A stretch of 39,632 bases of DNA from an uncultured Clostridia bacterium (GCA_947624165.1 CANQJC010000019.1:1-39632), one strand, 5' to 3'. Positions 29,438 to 38,437 are shown, counted from the first letter of the stretch. Notes: generated from the sequence alone by a model not told the origin. A program made the numbers and translations.

Positions 29438-31408
29438 ATGGCTGCCGAAAATTACGATATAGATTATCTGAGCCTGCTCGCACAGCAGTATCCGACGATA
29501 AAGGACGCGTCGAAGGAGATAATACGTCTGCGCGCGCGTCAAAAGCTCCCCAAGCTTACGGAGCATTTTATGAGCGATATCCACGGCGAATATGAATCGT
29601 TTCTGCATATCCTCAAGAACGCGTCCGGCGTTATTAAGGATAAGATCACGTCGATCTACGGACGGACGCTCTCCGAGCATGACAGGCTCGTCCTGGCTAC
29701 GCTTATATATTATCCCAAGCAAAAGCTGGAAATCATCAAGCGTGAAACGGAGGATATCGACGACTGGTACAGGATCACGCTGTACCGTCTCATCGAGATA
29801 TGCCGCGTCGTCGCGGCGAAGTATACGCGCGCGTCGATACGGTCTTTTTTGCCGAAGGAGTTCGGCTCGACGATAGACGAGCTTATCCACGCGAATACGG
29901 ATTACGGCTCGGACAAGGCGAATTATTATAATCAAGCCATTTCCACGATAGTCGAGCTTGGTCAGGCGGACGATTTCATCGTCGAGATATCCACGCTTAT
30001 ACAGACGCTCGCGATCGGGCGGTTACATATTATAGGAGATATTTTCGACCGCGGTCCGAGAGCGGATATTATTCTCGACACTCTTTTGAATTATCACAGT
30101 CTTGACATACAATGGGGCAACCACGACGTTCAATGGATGGGCGCGGCGGCGGGCAGTCCGGCGTGTATCGCGAACGTTGTTTCGATTTCGACAAAGTATT
30201 CGAATTTCGACTGTCTGGAGGACGGGTACGGAATAAATATGCGTCCGCTCACGGTGTTCGCGCTCGAAACGTATGCCGACGACCCGTGCGAGTGCTTCAT
30301 TCCGCGCAACCCGAACCGCGTCCGTATATCGCGGCACGACGAGAATTTCTGGGCGAAGGTGCATAAGGCGATATCGGTCATAGAGTTTAAGCTCGAAGGG
30401 CAGATAATCAAACGCCGTCCCGAGTTTATGATGGAAAATCATCTTATGCTGGACAAAATCAATTACGCCGATGGTACTATCACGTTGGACGGCAGGACGT
30501 ATAAGCTCAAGGACAGCAATTTCCCGACTGTCGATCCCGAAAATCCTTTTGAACTTACCGAAGCGGAAAACGAGCTTATGGAGCTGCTGCGCACGTCGTT
30601 TTTACGCAGCGAAAAGCTTCAGAAGCATATACGGTTCTTGTATAAAGAGGGCGGTATGTATCTCGCCTTCAACAATAACCTGCTTTATCACGGCTGTATT
30701 CCCATGAACGCCGACGGCTCCTTCAAGGAGGTGACGCTCGCCGGAGAAAAGGTCAAGGGTAAGGCGTTCATGGATAAGTGCGAACAAATCGCGCGCGACG
30801 GATATTTCGCGCGTCCCGGAAGTCCCGAAAGAGAGTACGGCAAGGATTTCTTGTGGTTCCTCTGGTGCGGCTGCTTCTCGCCGGTGTACGGCAAGAATAA
30901 AATGACGACGTTCGAGCGGTATTTCATAGACGACGAGAGTACCTGGACGGAGATAAAGGACGACTATTATTCGCTCGCCGTCAACGAGGACGTATGCGAT
31001 AAAATCCTTCTCGAATTCGGGATAGACCCGTCGGAGTTTTCTCATATTATAAACGGTCACGTACCCGTTAAGATAAAAAAGGGCGAAAGTCCCATAAAGG
31101 CGGGCGGCAAGCTGCTCGTAATAGACGGCGGTCTGTCGCGCGCGTACCAGTCGGTGACGGGTATGGCGGGGTACACGCTTCTGTTTAATTCGCACGGGCT
31201 GCTTTTGAGCGCGCACGACGCTTTTGATTCGGTCGAAAGCGCGATCAAGGAAGAAAAGGATATCCATTCCACGCTTGACGTCGTGGATCTGGCACCCGCG
31301 CGGCTTTTGATAGAGGATACGGACGAGGGAAAAATACAGGCGAAAAAAATCCTCGACCTCACCGCGCTCGTCGAGGCGTACCGCGACGGCAGGGTAAAAC
31401 AGTATTAA
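29438..31408 (+). CDS. fbp: fructose-1,6-bisphosphatase, class III
   Basis: This Firmicutes-type FBPase converts fructose-1,6-bisphosphate to fructose-6-phosphate for gluconeogenesis. The 656-residue protein is of normal class III size. It has the metallophosphatase motifs MSDIHGEYESF (Asp47, His49), HIIGDIFDRGPRADI, QWGNHDVQWMGAAAG, FSHIINGHVPVKIKKGESP and LLVIDGGLSRAYQ. The ATG at 29438 follows AAAGGGGG; an upstream extension of the frame overlaps the promoter. A cytoplasmic CE12-type esterase gene follows after 17 bases, so the two form an operon. Growth on pectin-derived pyruvate would need this enzyme. Confidence 0.96.
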   Translation: MAAENYDIDYLSLLAQQYPTIKDASKEIIRLRARQKLPKLTEHFMSDIHGEYESFLHILKNASGVIKDKITSIYGRTLSEHDRLVLATLIYYPKQKLEIIKRETEDIDDWYRITLYRLIEICRVVAAKYTRASIRSFLPKEFGSTIDELIHANTDYGSDKANYYNQAISTIVELGQADDFIVEISTLIQTLAIGRLHIIGDIFDRGPRADIILDTLLNYHSLDIQWGNHDVQWMGAAAGSPACIANVVSISTKYSNFDCLEDGYGINMRPLTVFALETYADDPCECFIPRNPNRVRISRHDENFWAKVHKAISVIEFKLEGQIIKRRPEFMMENHLMLDKINYADGTITLDGRTYKLKDSNFPTVDPENPFELTEAENELMELLRTSFLRSEKLQKHIRFLYKEGGMYLAFNNNLLYHGCIPMNADGSFKEVTLAGEKVKGKAFMDKCEQIARDGYFARPGSPEREYGKDFLWFLWCGCFSPVYGKNKMTTFERYFIDDESTWTEIKDDYYSLAVNEDVCDKILLEFGIDPSEFSHIINGHVPVKIKKGESPIKAGGKLLVIDGGLSRAYQSVTGMAGYTLLFNSHGLLLSAHDAFDSVESAIKEEKDIHSTLDVVDLAPARLLIEDTDEGKIQAKKILDLTALVEAYRDGRVKQY

Positions 31409-31425
31409 ACGAAAGGATTGAGTTC

Positions 31426-32520
31426 ATGAAATACGAAAATCAACCGATGCATATCTCGACTCCCGTCCCCAACGGAACGTACGAGACGACGCTGACGATC
31501 ACGGCGCACGAGGATATCACCTTTACCGTCCTATCGCAGTCGCGTCGGTTCATGGTCAAAGACGCCGTTATGAAAGGCGGCGAAAAAAAGGATTTTAAAT
31601 TTATCGTCAGCGTGTGCGATTACCACAAGCGCGACGAGGAGCACACGCACGTCGGCGGCGTGGAGCTTGACATCGTCTGCGACGGCGATCTCACCGCCGT
31701 GTCGGCTGTGTCGCCCGTGGACGTACCCGTTATATACATAGCGGGCGACTCGACGGTCACCGACCAGCCCGCGGAGTACCCATACGACCCGACCTCCACA
31801 TACTGCGGCTGGGGTCAGATGCTTCCCGAGCTTCTCGGCGAAGGTATCGCGGTCGAGAATCAGGCGCAGTCCGGCTCTACGACCGAGGATTTTAAAAATA
31901 TCAATTTCACGGCGTTCAAGGACAAAATCAAGAAGGGCGATTTTCTCATCGTAGAATTCGGTCATAACGACCAGAAGGTTCGTTCTCTCGACGCGTTCGG
32001 CGGTTACGCCGACAATCTCAGGTATTATGTAAACTTCGCGCGTGAACGCGGCGCGGTCCCTATCATATCGTCGCCCATCAACCGCATACTGTTTACGGAA
32101 AACGGTACGCTGTTAAACCTCTTGGGCGACTACCGCAACGCGGCGAAAAGCGTATGTGATGAAATGAACGTACCGTTCCTCGACCTGTGGACGCGGACGA
32201 CCGAATTTTTTGAAGCGGCGGGAGCGTCGCGCGCATGGGATTATTTCCGCTGCTATGGCGACGACCGCGATTACACGCACACGAACGACGTCGGAGGAAG
32301 CGTAATAGCGCGCTTCGCGGCTGACGAAATGATAAAAAACGGTCTTTCGTTCGCGCCGTTGATAAAAAAAGACATGATAAGCGTCGAGACGCCGGAAAGA
32401 GACGAGAACGCGAAACCCATGAACGCGAAGGAGCTTTCGCACGTTATGACGGTGGGACTTGTAAATCTCCCCGACGGCGTCGCCCCCGCGGATTTGGACA
32501 GGGACATAACAAAAATATAA
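31426..32520 (+). CDS. cytoplasmic rhamnogalacturonan acetylesterase-like SGNH hydrolase (CE12 type)
   Basis: The 364-residue protein has an N-terminal beta-domain of about 100 residues and an SGNH hydrolase domain (about 100-310). It shows VIYIAGDSTVTDQ (nucleophile Ser), a Gly in NQAQSGSTTEDF, VEFGHNDQK (Asn) and DDRDYTHTND (Asp/His), the exact pattern of CE12 rhamnogalacturonan acetylesterases. Unlike most of that family it has no signal peptide, so it likely removes acetyl groups from oligosaccharides after import. It is the second gene of an operon with fbp; AAAGGA precedes the ATG. A role on acetylated xylan oligomers cannot be excluded. Confidence 0.87.
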   Translation: MKYENQPMHISTPVPNGTYETTLTITAHEDITFTVLSQSRRFMVKDAVMKGGEKKDFKFIVSVCDYHKRDEEHTHVGGVELDIVCDGDLTAVSAVSPVDVPVIYIAGDSTVTDQPAEYPYDPTSTYCGWGQMLPELLGEGIAVENQAQSGSTTEDFKNINFTAFKDKIKKGDFLIVEFGHNDQKVRSLDAFGGYADNLRYYVNFARERGAVPIISSPINRILFTENGTLLNLLGDYRNAAKSVCDEMNVPFLDLWTRTTEFFEAAGASRAWDYFRCYGDDRDYTHTNDVGGSVIARFAADEMIKNGLSFAPLIKKDMISVETPERDENAKPMNAKELSHVMTVGLVNLPDGVAPADLDRDITKI

Positions 32521-32528
32521 AAATGCGT

Positions 32529-32562
32529 AAAAAAATCCATCGGTAAGCCGATGGATTTTTTA
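32529..32562. terminator. bidirectional terminator
   Basis: A 10-bp stem AATCCATCGG / CCGATGGATT, loop TAAG, flanked by A- and T-runs, between the esterase and the convergent transpeptidase gene. Confidence 0.9.
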
Positions 32563-32564
32563 TT

Positions 32565-34007
32565 TTACTCCGTAATATATATTCTCGTTCCGAACGGTAT
32601 CGTCGCGGCGATCCAGTTTATGTCGTCGGGGTGGAGCCGCACGCAGCCGTGGGATATGTTAACGCCCACGCGTCCGTCATACTCGCCGCCGCCGTAATAC
32701 AGAAGCGTCGAATGGAGCGCGTATCCGTTATAGAATCGAAGCACGGGTCCGACGTAGTAGCCCGGGTAATCCCATTGCGTCCGTTCTATGTACTCAAACT
32801 GACCGGTTATCGTCGGCGTGTCCCACGCGCCGAGCGCGCACGGGAATTCCTTGAGCTGCGTCCACGTATACTGCTGTCCCTCGTAAACTCTTACTTTATA
32901 TTCGTGCTTTGAGACCCACACGAGATAATTCGTTTTGCTTCCTATGCCGTCGCGGTTAACGGGTATCCTGTTCCTGATTTCGCGCACATACGGCGACTCG
33001 CCTATCAGGATATCCATATATTCGCCGTAATCCGCAGATTCGACCGTGGATTCAAAGGCTTCGGCAAGAGCGCGCACGGGTACGAACAGAGAGCCGTCTA
33101 TGTAAACCGTTTCATGCTCGGCGTTAACACCGACGCCGAATATCGTCATATAAATATTGTTCGCCCAGAACACGACGGACTTGTCGTCCGCGACGCATGC
33201 CACGCTGTCGTCCTCCGCGTTGTATTTTACCTCAAGACCCATGGCTTCGCCGATCGCGCGCACCGGCATCATCGTCACGTCGTCGACTATCCTCGCGTGC
33301 GGCGACACGTTGTCGAGCCAGCGGTTTGTGACATGCATGCGTATTTCCTTATCGTAGTGAGGATTACCCTCTATGAGCGCGCCGTTATTCTGTATGTACT
33401 GACCATTTTCGTCAAGATATCCGTATGTCTGCACCTCCACCGATTCGCCCGGTTCGACGCGCGTATCGTAATAGCGTATGGAGCGCAGTCCTTCCACGAG
33501 CTTTACCTTGAATTTTTCGCCCATGCGGTACTTCGGCACCTCGAAAACCATGCTTACCTTCGGCGTGTCCCAGCCGACGTAACGAAGCTGAGAGCCGAGC
33601 AGGTCTCCGTCGTCGCTGTAAAGCTCTATGACCGCGTTTTTGGAGATGATGTACTTATGCTGAAGTATATCTATATCGAGTTTAAACTCTGTCGAAAGCT
33701 CCTGCGGCGGCGCGTTAAGAAGCGGATCCGTTTCGGACGGCGCGTCGTTTTGCGGCGCGGGCGTTCCTTCGGGAGCAGCCGTAACGTCGGGCGCAGGCTC
33801 GTCGGTATCGTCCGTCAAAGACACGGGCGCGTCAGCTTCCGGCTCCGCGTCGTCCGACACTCCGTCGGTCGGAGTTGCTGTCGCAGCGGTCGGAGCGGCT
33901 GTCGCGGAAGGCGTTTCCTGCGGAATAGCGTCGTTCGGCGCGGCAAACGCCGAGGACGTACACGCCATGATCAGCGCGGCTGTCAGTGCGATCATATTTT
34001 TTTTCAT
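32565..34007 (-). CDS. secreted L,D-transpeptidase (YkuD) with copper-amine-oxidase-N-like domain
   Basis: The 480-residue exoprotein has a signal peptide (MKKNMIALTAALIMACTSSAFAAP), a low-complexity Ala/Thr/Pro/Asp linker (about 24-100), and a beta-rich segment. A copper-amine-oxidase-N-like module (about 230-335, VTMMPVRAIGEAMGLEVKY and SLFVPVRALAEAFESTVES) and a C-terminal YkuD domain follow (about 350-480). The YkuD signature HSTLLYYGGGEYDGRVGVNISHGCVRL contains the catalytic His and Cys. It should make 3-3 cross-links or other L,D-peptide bonds in peptidoglycan. The stalk module is the same type as in the PL11 lyase. AAGGGGG precedes the ATG; the promoter is at 34065-34093. Confidence 0.93.
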   Translation of the reverse strand: MKKNMIALTAALIMACTSSAFAAPNDAIPQETPSATAAPTAATATPTDGVSDDAEPEADAPVSLTDDTDEPAPDVTAAPEGTPAPQNDAPSETDPLLNAPPQELSTEFKLDIDILQHKYIISKNAVIELYSDDGDLLGSQLRYVGWDTPKVSMVFEVPKYRMGEKFKVKLVEGLRSIRYYDTRVEPGESVEVQTYGYLDENGQYIQNNGALIEGNPHYDKEIRMHVTNRWLDNVSPHARIVDDVTMMPVRAIGEAMGLEVKYNAEDDSVACVADDKSVVFWANNIYMTIFGVGVNAEHETVYIDGSLFVPVRALAEAFESTVESADYGEYMDILIGESPYVREIRNRIPVNRDGIGSKTNYLVWVSKHEYKVRVYEGQQYTWTQLKEFPCALGAWDTPTITGQFEYIERTQWDYPGYYVGPVLRFYNGYALHSTLLYYGGGEYDGRVGVNISHGCVRLHPDDINWIAATIPFGTRIYITE

Positions 34008-34064
34008 AATTATCCCCCTTGATGCTTATCCTGCCGTCATTTGCCGAGACGGCGGCTTTATTTG

Positions 34065-34093
34065 ATTTTATCATATACGTTCGGAAATTTCAA
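34065..34093 (-). promoter_or_regulatory. promoter of the L,D-transpeptidase gene
   Basis: TTGAAA, 17 nt, TAAAAT on the minus strand. A GCCGTC/GACGGC hairpin lies in the short leader (34033-34053). Confidence 0.65.
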
Positions 34094-34140
34094 GCTCGTC
34101 TTGAATTTTATGCACGCGCCGCGCACGGTCGGCGAACATG

Positions 34141-35307
34141 TTAATTTACTCCGCGTCCGTCGATGAACGTTCTGACGCACTTTGCGTCAAACTCAGTCGG
34201 CAGCTTCGTGAACACGCACAGATCCGCGTCCTTGCCGACCTCGATACTCCCCACCCTGTCGGCTATGCCGCAGTTTTTCGCGGCTGTGATAGTTATTCCC
34301 TCAAGTGCCTTGTACGCGTCCATGCCGTGCTTTACCGCCATAACGGCGCACAGCGGCAGATTGCCTATCGTGATTTCGGGGTGGTCGGTTATAATGGCGA
34401 CCGGCACTCCCCTGTCCGAAAGATTTTTATATGTGGCGAACGTCAGATTCCGAAGCTCCGGCTTGCTCCTGTCCGAAAGCGTCGGACCAAGCATAATGGG
34501 CAGCTTTTCGCGTTCGAGTATGTCCGCTACTCTGTCGCCGTCCGAGCAATGCTCGATAGTGACGTTTATATCAAATTCCTTGCCTATACGGATCGCGCTG
34601 CATATATCGTCCGCGCGGTGCGCGTGGATCTTCACGGGTATTTCCTTATTGAGAACGGGAATAAACGATTCCGATTTTATATCAAATTCCGGCAGCTCGT
34701 TGTTTTCGCAGTCGGCGTTATAGTCGTCGAGCTGTTTTTTATACCGCCGCGCCTTTATGAGCGTCTCGCGTATCAGAGCCATGGTACCCATACGCGTGAC
34801 GGGAGCCTGCTCCTTCTCGTTATAGACCGCCTTCGGATTTTCGCCGAGCGCGAACTTCATCGCGGCGGGAGCTTTTATTATCATATCGTCCACGCATATA
34901 CCGGCCGTCTTTATCGCGGCGAATTGACCGCCTATCGGATTCGCGCTGCCCGGTCCCGTCAAAACGGAAGTAACTCCGGCGTTACGCGCCTCCTCAAAGC
35001 CGCGGTCAAACGGATTTATCCCGTCAATCGCGCGAAGCTGCGGCATGACGGGGTCGCTGTCCTCATTCCCGTCGTCGCCCTCGAATCCGAGCGAGTCCTC
35101 GAACATTCCGAGATGACAGTGCGCGTCGATAAGCCCGGGTATGACGAACATACCCGACGCGTCGATCTCCTCGTCAATATCATACTCGGAAAAATCCTTA
35201 GTTTCTCCGACATACACGATTTTCTCATCAAACACCACCGCGCCGTTTTTATATTCGCGGCGCGTTTCGTCCATTGTTAATATATGCGCGTTTTTTATCA
35301 GTTTCAT
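34141..35307 (-). CDS. amidohydrolase, imidazolonepropionase-like
   Basis: This 388-residue cytoplasmic metal-dependent hydrolase has the amidohydrolase signature GLIDAHCHLGMFEDS (metal HxH), KIHAHRADD and TIEHCSDGD (metal histidines) and AIITDHPE (catalytic Asp). The C-terminal ADRVGSIEVGKDADLCVF belongs to the small beta-sandwich domain. It is the imidazolonepropionase-like branch, whose members hydrolyse cyclic amides, often of unknown identity. The ATG at 35307 follows AAAGGA, which lies inside the last codons of the pstS remnant five bases upstream. It therefore appears to belong to the transcript GT2-trxB-remnant-amidohydrolase. The substrate is unknown. Confidence 0.87.
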   Translation of the reverse strand: MKLIKNAHILTMDETRREYKNGAVVFDEKIVYVGETKDFSEYDIDEEIDASGMFVIPGLIDAHCHLGMFEDSLGFEGDDGNEDSDPVMPQLRAIDGINPFDRGFEEARNAGVTSVLTGPGSANPIGGQFAAIKTAGICVDDMIIKAPAAMKFALGENPKAVYNEKEQAPVTRMGTMALIRETLIKARRYKKQLDDYNADCENNELPEFDIKSESFIPVLNKEIPVKIHAHRADDICSAIRIGKEFDINVTIEHCSDGDRVADILEREKLPIMLGPTLSDRSKPELRNLTFATYKNLSDRGVPVAIITDHPEITIGNLPLCAVMAVKHGMDAYKALEGITITAAKNCGIADRVGSIEVGKDADLCVFTKLPTEFDAKCVRTFIDGRGVN

Positions 35308-35312
35308 GATTT

Positions 35313-35549
35313 TTATTCCTTTATCGGCGTGTAGCCGACCTTTTCTATAATTTCCTGTCCCTGTTCCGACGACGCCCATTCTACCAATCTTTTCGTATTC
35401 TCCGACGCGTCGGCGCGCGTTACCGCGTAAAAATCGCTCGAAATCGGGTACGCGCCGCTGCGGATATTTTCCTCGTTTGGATAAACGCCGTTTACGCTGA
35501 GGAGCTTTATTCTGTTATTCCGAAACATCGACGACGCGTAAAAGCGGTC
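35313..35549 (-). pseudogene. C-terminal remnant of a phosphate-binding PstS-like protein
   Basis: Translation right after the trxB stop codon, in the same frame, gives about 78 residues starting RFYASSMFRNNRIKLLSV. They continue NGVYPNEENIRSGAYPISSDFYAVTR and end LVEWASSEQGQEIIEKVGYTPI. This is the usual C-terminal lobe of PstS substrate-binding proteins. The signal peptide and about three quarters of the protein are missing, and no start with a ribosome binding site exists. It is a truncated relic, though a TGA readthrough would fuse it to TrxB. No pstC, pstA or pstB gene is near. Confidence 0.8.
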
Positions 35550-36473
35550 TCACATCATCACCCCGTTAACGTGATTCACCGCGCTCGTCGCGGCGACCGC
35601 GCCGTCCGCGGCGGCGGTCACTATCTGCCTTAAGGGCGTGGTCCTCACGTCGCCGGCGGCGAATACGCCGGGGAGATTTGTTTTCATATAAATATCGGTC
35701 TTGATAAATCCCAATTCGCACGTTTCAACGCCGCACGATTTCGCGAGAAGCGAATCGGGCGTTACGCCTATCGCGATCACCGCGCCCGCCGCGTTTATAA
35801 ACCCGCGCGCGTTTGTGGCGGTATTCCTGACGTACACGCGTTCGAGCGTCTGTTTTCCGTCAAAGTAATCCACGGCAATATCCGTGTAAATCGTGATTTT
35901 CGTATTCTTTTTAACTTGCTCGACAAGCGACGCTGCCGCGCGGAAACGCTTGCTTCTGTTTAAAATATACACGTTTTCGCAGAACCGCGCGAGATACAGC
36001 GCGTCCTCGAACGCCGTGTTGCCGCCGCCCACTACGACCGCGTCTCTGTCCTTAAAAAACGCTCCGTCACACGTCGCGCAGTACGAAACGCCCGCGCCGG
36101 CGAACGTGTCCTCGCCCTTCGCTCCAAGCTTTTTCGGCGACGCGCCCGTGGCGAAAATTATCGTTTTTGTCTGATACTCGTTTCTGCGCGTCACGACCGT
36201 TTTAATCGGTCCCGCCGCGTTTCTTATCTCTTTTACGTTTTCGGTCTTGAACTCCGCGCCGAATTTGCGCGCGTGTTCTTCTATCCGCTTCGCAAGCTCC
36301 GCGCCCGACGGATTATCGCCGAAGCCCGGGTAATTGTCCACCTCATAGGTTTTTACCGCCTGACCTCCGCAGGCGAGCTTTTCAAGCAGCAGCGTTTTCA
36401 TACCGCCGCGTCCGGCGTAAATCGCCGCGCTCATTCCCGCGACGCCGACGCCGATTATTATCACATCATACAT
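35550..36473 (-). CDS. trxB: thioredoxin-disulfide reductase
   Basis: The 307-residue flavoprotein passes electrons from NADPH to thioredoxin. It shows an FAD-binding IIIGVGVAGMSAAIYAGRGG (Val where Gly is usual), LACGGQAVKTYEVDNYPGF, the redox motif SYCATCDG (Cys132, Cys135), the NADPH-binding VVVGGGNTAFEDALYL and LPGVFAAGDVRTTPLRQIVTAAADGAVAA. The length is normal, so the gene is complete despite the pstS fragment attached behind its stop codon. The ATG at 36473 lies seven bases after the GT2 stop and uses AAGGAG inside the GT2 gene end, which suggests coupling. Confidence 0.94.
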   Translation of the reverse strand: MYDVIIIGVGVAGMSAAIYAGRGGMKTLLLEKLACGGQAVKTYEVDNYPGFGDNPSGAELAKRIEEHARKFGAEFKTENVKEIRNAAGPIKTVVTRRNEYQTKTIIFATGASPKKLGAKGEDTFAGAGVSYCATCDGAFFKDRDAVVVGGGNTAFEDALYLARFCENVYILNRSKRFRAAASLVEQVKKNTKITIYTDIAVDYFDGKQTLERVYVRNTATNARGFINAAGAVIAIGVTPDSLLAKSCGVETCELGFIKTDIYMKTNLPGVFAAGDVRTTPLRQIVTAAADGAVAATSAVNHVNGVMM

Positions 36474-36480
36474 TGTGCCG

Positions 36481-37455
36481 TCACTCCTTCGCCGCGTCGT
36501 CCGTTTCGTTAACATACGCTTCTATAATATAGCGCGGACGGCGTTTGACCTCCTTGTAGAGCTTGCCTATATATTCTCCGATAAGTCCGACCGACAGCAG
36601 CTGCACGCCGCCTATGAACCATATCGACATCATCAGCGAAGCCCAGCCCATGCCGGCGTTTCCGAGAAGCTTCTCGACAAGCGCGTACACCGCCATTATG
36701 ATAGATATTACGCACACCGCCGCGCCGAGCGCGGTGATCAAACGTATGGGGCTTATCGAAAACGAGGTTATCCCGTCGAACGCGAAGGAAAGCATTTTCT
36801 TCAGCGGATACTTCGATTCACCCGCGAAGCGTTCGTTTCTGTCGTAATACACGTTCGTCGAACGGTAGCCCACCAGCGGCACCATACCGCGCAGGAACAC
36901 GTTTCTTTCGGGGAAGTCCGAAAGAGCGTCGAGCGCGCGGCGGCTCATGAGACGGTAATCGGCATGGTTAAACACTATATTCACGCCCATGGCACTCATA
37001 AGCTTATAAAAGCCTATCGCGGTCGTGCGTTTAAAAAACGTATCGGTATCGCGTTTGTTCCTCACGCCGTATACGACGTCATACCCTTCCTTGTAATTCT
37101 TTATCATATCGGGTATGACGTTTATGTCGTCCTGCAAATCTGCGTCGATAGAAATCGCGCAGTCGCACTCGTCCTTTACGGTCATAAGCCCGCCCAGAAG
37201 CGCGTTCTGATGTCCGGCGTTTCGCGCAAGCTTTATTCCCGCGATCTCCGTATGGGCTTTCGCGAGAGCGTCTATTATTTCCCACGTCTTATCCTTGGAG
37301 CCGTCGTCCACGAACACTATACGGCTCATGCCGCCGATAAGTCCCTCCGACTTCATTTTGTTGAACAGCTCTATCATACGACGGGACGTTTCCGGCAAAA
37401 CCTCTTCCTCGTTATAACAAGGAACCACAACATATAATTTTATTCCGTTATCCAT
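36481..37455 (-). CDS. family 2 glycosyltransferase, bactoprenol-phosphate glycosyltransferase type
   Basis: The 324-residue membrane enzyme has a GT-A domain with YVVVPCYNEEEVLPET, RIVFVDDGSKDKTWEII, ARNAGHQNALLGGL and ISIDADLQDD (the DxD metal site). It also shows the DPM1/GtrB-like blocks YGVRNKRDTDTFFKR, FNHADYRLMSRRALDAL and FAGESKYPLKKM. Two membrane helices follow (about 235-257 and 268-290). Enzymes of this type move a sugar from a nucleotide donor to undecaprenyl phosphate for cell-wall decoration. The start at 37455 sits eight bases after GGAG; an ATG two codons earlier is too close. It leads the transcript that includes trxB. Confidence 0.92.
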   Translation of the reverse strand: MDNGIKLYVVVPCYNEEEVLPETSRRMIELFNKMKSEGLIGGMSRIVFVDDGSKDKTWEIIDALAKAHTEIAGIKLARNAGHQNALLGGLMTVKDECDCAISIDADLQDDINVIPDMIKNYKEGYDVVYGVRNKRDTDTFFKRTTAIGFYKLMSAMGVNIVFNHADYRLMSRRALDALSDFPERNVFLRGMVPLVGYRSTNVYYDRNERFAGESKYPLKKMLSFAFDGITSFSISPIRLITALGAAVCVISIIMAVYALVEKLLGNAGMGWASLMMSIWFIGGVQLLSVGLIGEYIGKLYKEVKRRPRYIIEAYVNETDDAAKE

Positions 37456-37491
37456 AACCATATCTCCAGTTATTCTGATTCTGTTTTGTTT

Positions 37492-37521
37492 ATTGTATCA
37501 CGTTTCCTTATGTAATGTCAA
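37492..37521 (-). promoter_or_regulatory. promoter of the GT2-trxB unit
   Basis: TTGACA, 18 nt, TACAAT on the minus strand, about 37 bases before the start codon. Confidence 0.8.
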
Positions 37522-37545
37522 GGGAAGCGTTCCTATCGGCGCGGC

Positions 37546-37574
37546 TTGACAAGCGCGGACGCGTATAATATAAT
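37546..37574 (+). promoter_or_regulatory. promoter of the DUF2752 gene
   Basis: TTGACA, 17 nt, TATAAT. Transcription would start near 37581, which excludes longer reading-frame extensions of the gene. Confidence 0.8.
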
Positions 37575-37620
37575 CATATATGTAAAAACGCGCTTTTTTA
37601 GCAAAAGGAGTCGATTTGAC

Positions 37621-38013
37621 TTGACGGGAAATTCAAAGCGTATAACGCTTACGTTCGCGCCGCCGCTTATCGTGTCGGCGATATTCGCGCTGAAGCGGTA
37701 TATACTCGCCGCAGCCGCAAAAGTAATACCGCCGTGTCCGATACACGCTCTCACGGGGCTTCTCTGTCCTGGCTGCGGCAACACGCGCGCGGTAAGGGAA
37801 ATGCTGTCGTTTCATTTTATAACCGCTCTGCGCTACAACATAACGGTGCCGCTTCTGTCGGCAGCCGCCGTCATGCTTTACGCGCAGTACGTTATATCCG
37901 CGTGGGCAAGACCCGTAAGGCTTCTTCCGAGAAGAACGTCGTTTTACGTCGTCCTGCTCGTTTTGTTCGCGTTCTACTGCATACTGCGCAACATTATAAA
38001 TTTTATGCCGTAA
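37621..38013 (+). CDS. DUF2752 membrane protein
   Basis: This small 130-residue membrane protein has the DUF2752 signature CPIHALTGLLCPGCGNTRAVREML (about 40-63) and three hydrophobic segments (about 10-35, 70-92 and 107-125). The function of the family is unknown. The only reasonable start is TTG at 37621, ten bases after AAAGGAG and downstream of the promoter; no in-frame ATG is available before the domain. It is monocistronic with its own promoter and terminator. Confidence 0.85.
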   Translation: MTGNSKRITLTFAPPLIVSAIFALKRYILAAAAKVIPPCPIHALTGLLCPGCGNTRAVREMLSFHFITALRYNITVPLLSAAAVMLYAQYVISAWARPVRLLPRRTSFYVVLLVLFAFYCILRNIINFMP

Positions 38014-38045
38014 AAAACGCTTCGCGTAAAAGCGAAGCGTTTTTT
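38012..38045. terminator. bidirectional terminator
   Basis: AACGCTTCGC / GCGAAGCGTT stem with a 6-nt loop and flanking A- and T-runs, between convergent small membrane-protein genes. Confidence 0.9.
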
Positions 38046-38050
38046 GATTT

Positions 38051-38437
38051 TCAGTAATAAAGTCTGTGATTATATATTATGTCGCCCAACGCGCCGGAAC
38101 CGAGCGCGCCCGTTATGGAAATTACGATCGCCGCGATCGTCGAAAGTATCGCTATACCTATGCCTACCGCGGAGAAGATCACGCCGAGCTTGACTTGTAT
38201 ATCCTGCGGATCCTTCTTGAAAAGAGGTATTCCCAGAACAAGACCGATTATTCCGCAGACGATAGATATCGCGCCGCCGACGCAGCACATCAGCTGAAGT
38301 CCGAGGGAGACCGAGCCGAGTATAAGCACCGCGAGCGACTGATTGCGTCCGTTATTGTTATAAGACGGCTGAGTAAACGGCTCGCCCTGCGTGTTTTCAT
38401 TGCCGTAATTATTATAGTTATTATAATTTTCGTCCAT
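38051..38437 (-). CDS. DUF4190-like two-helix membrane protein
   Basis: The 128-residue protein has an Asn/Tyr/Gly-rich N-terminal tail (about 1-33) followed by two long hydrophobic helices (about 34-72 and 83-112) with a short KKDPQDI loop between them. This arrangement resembles DUF4190-type proteins of unknown function. GGAGGG precedes the ATG, and a TTGACT-17-TAAAAT promoter is present. No enzymatic motif is seen. Confidence 0.75.
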   Translation of the reverse strand: MDENYNNYNNYGNENTQGEPFTQPSYNNNGRNQSLAVLILGSVSLGLQLMCCVGGAISIVCGIIGLVLGIPLFKKDPQDIQVKLGVIFSAVGIGIAILSTIAAIVISITGALGSGALGDIIYNHRLYY

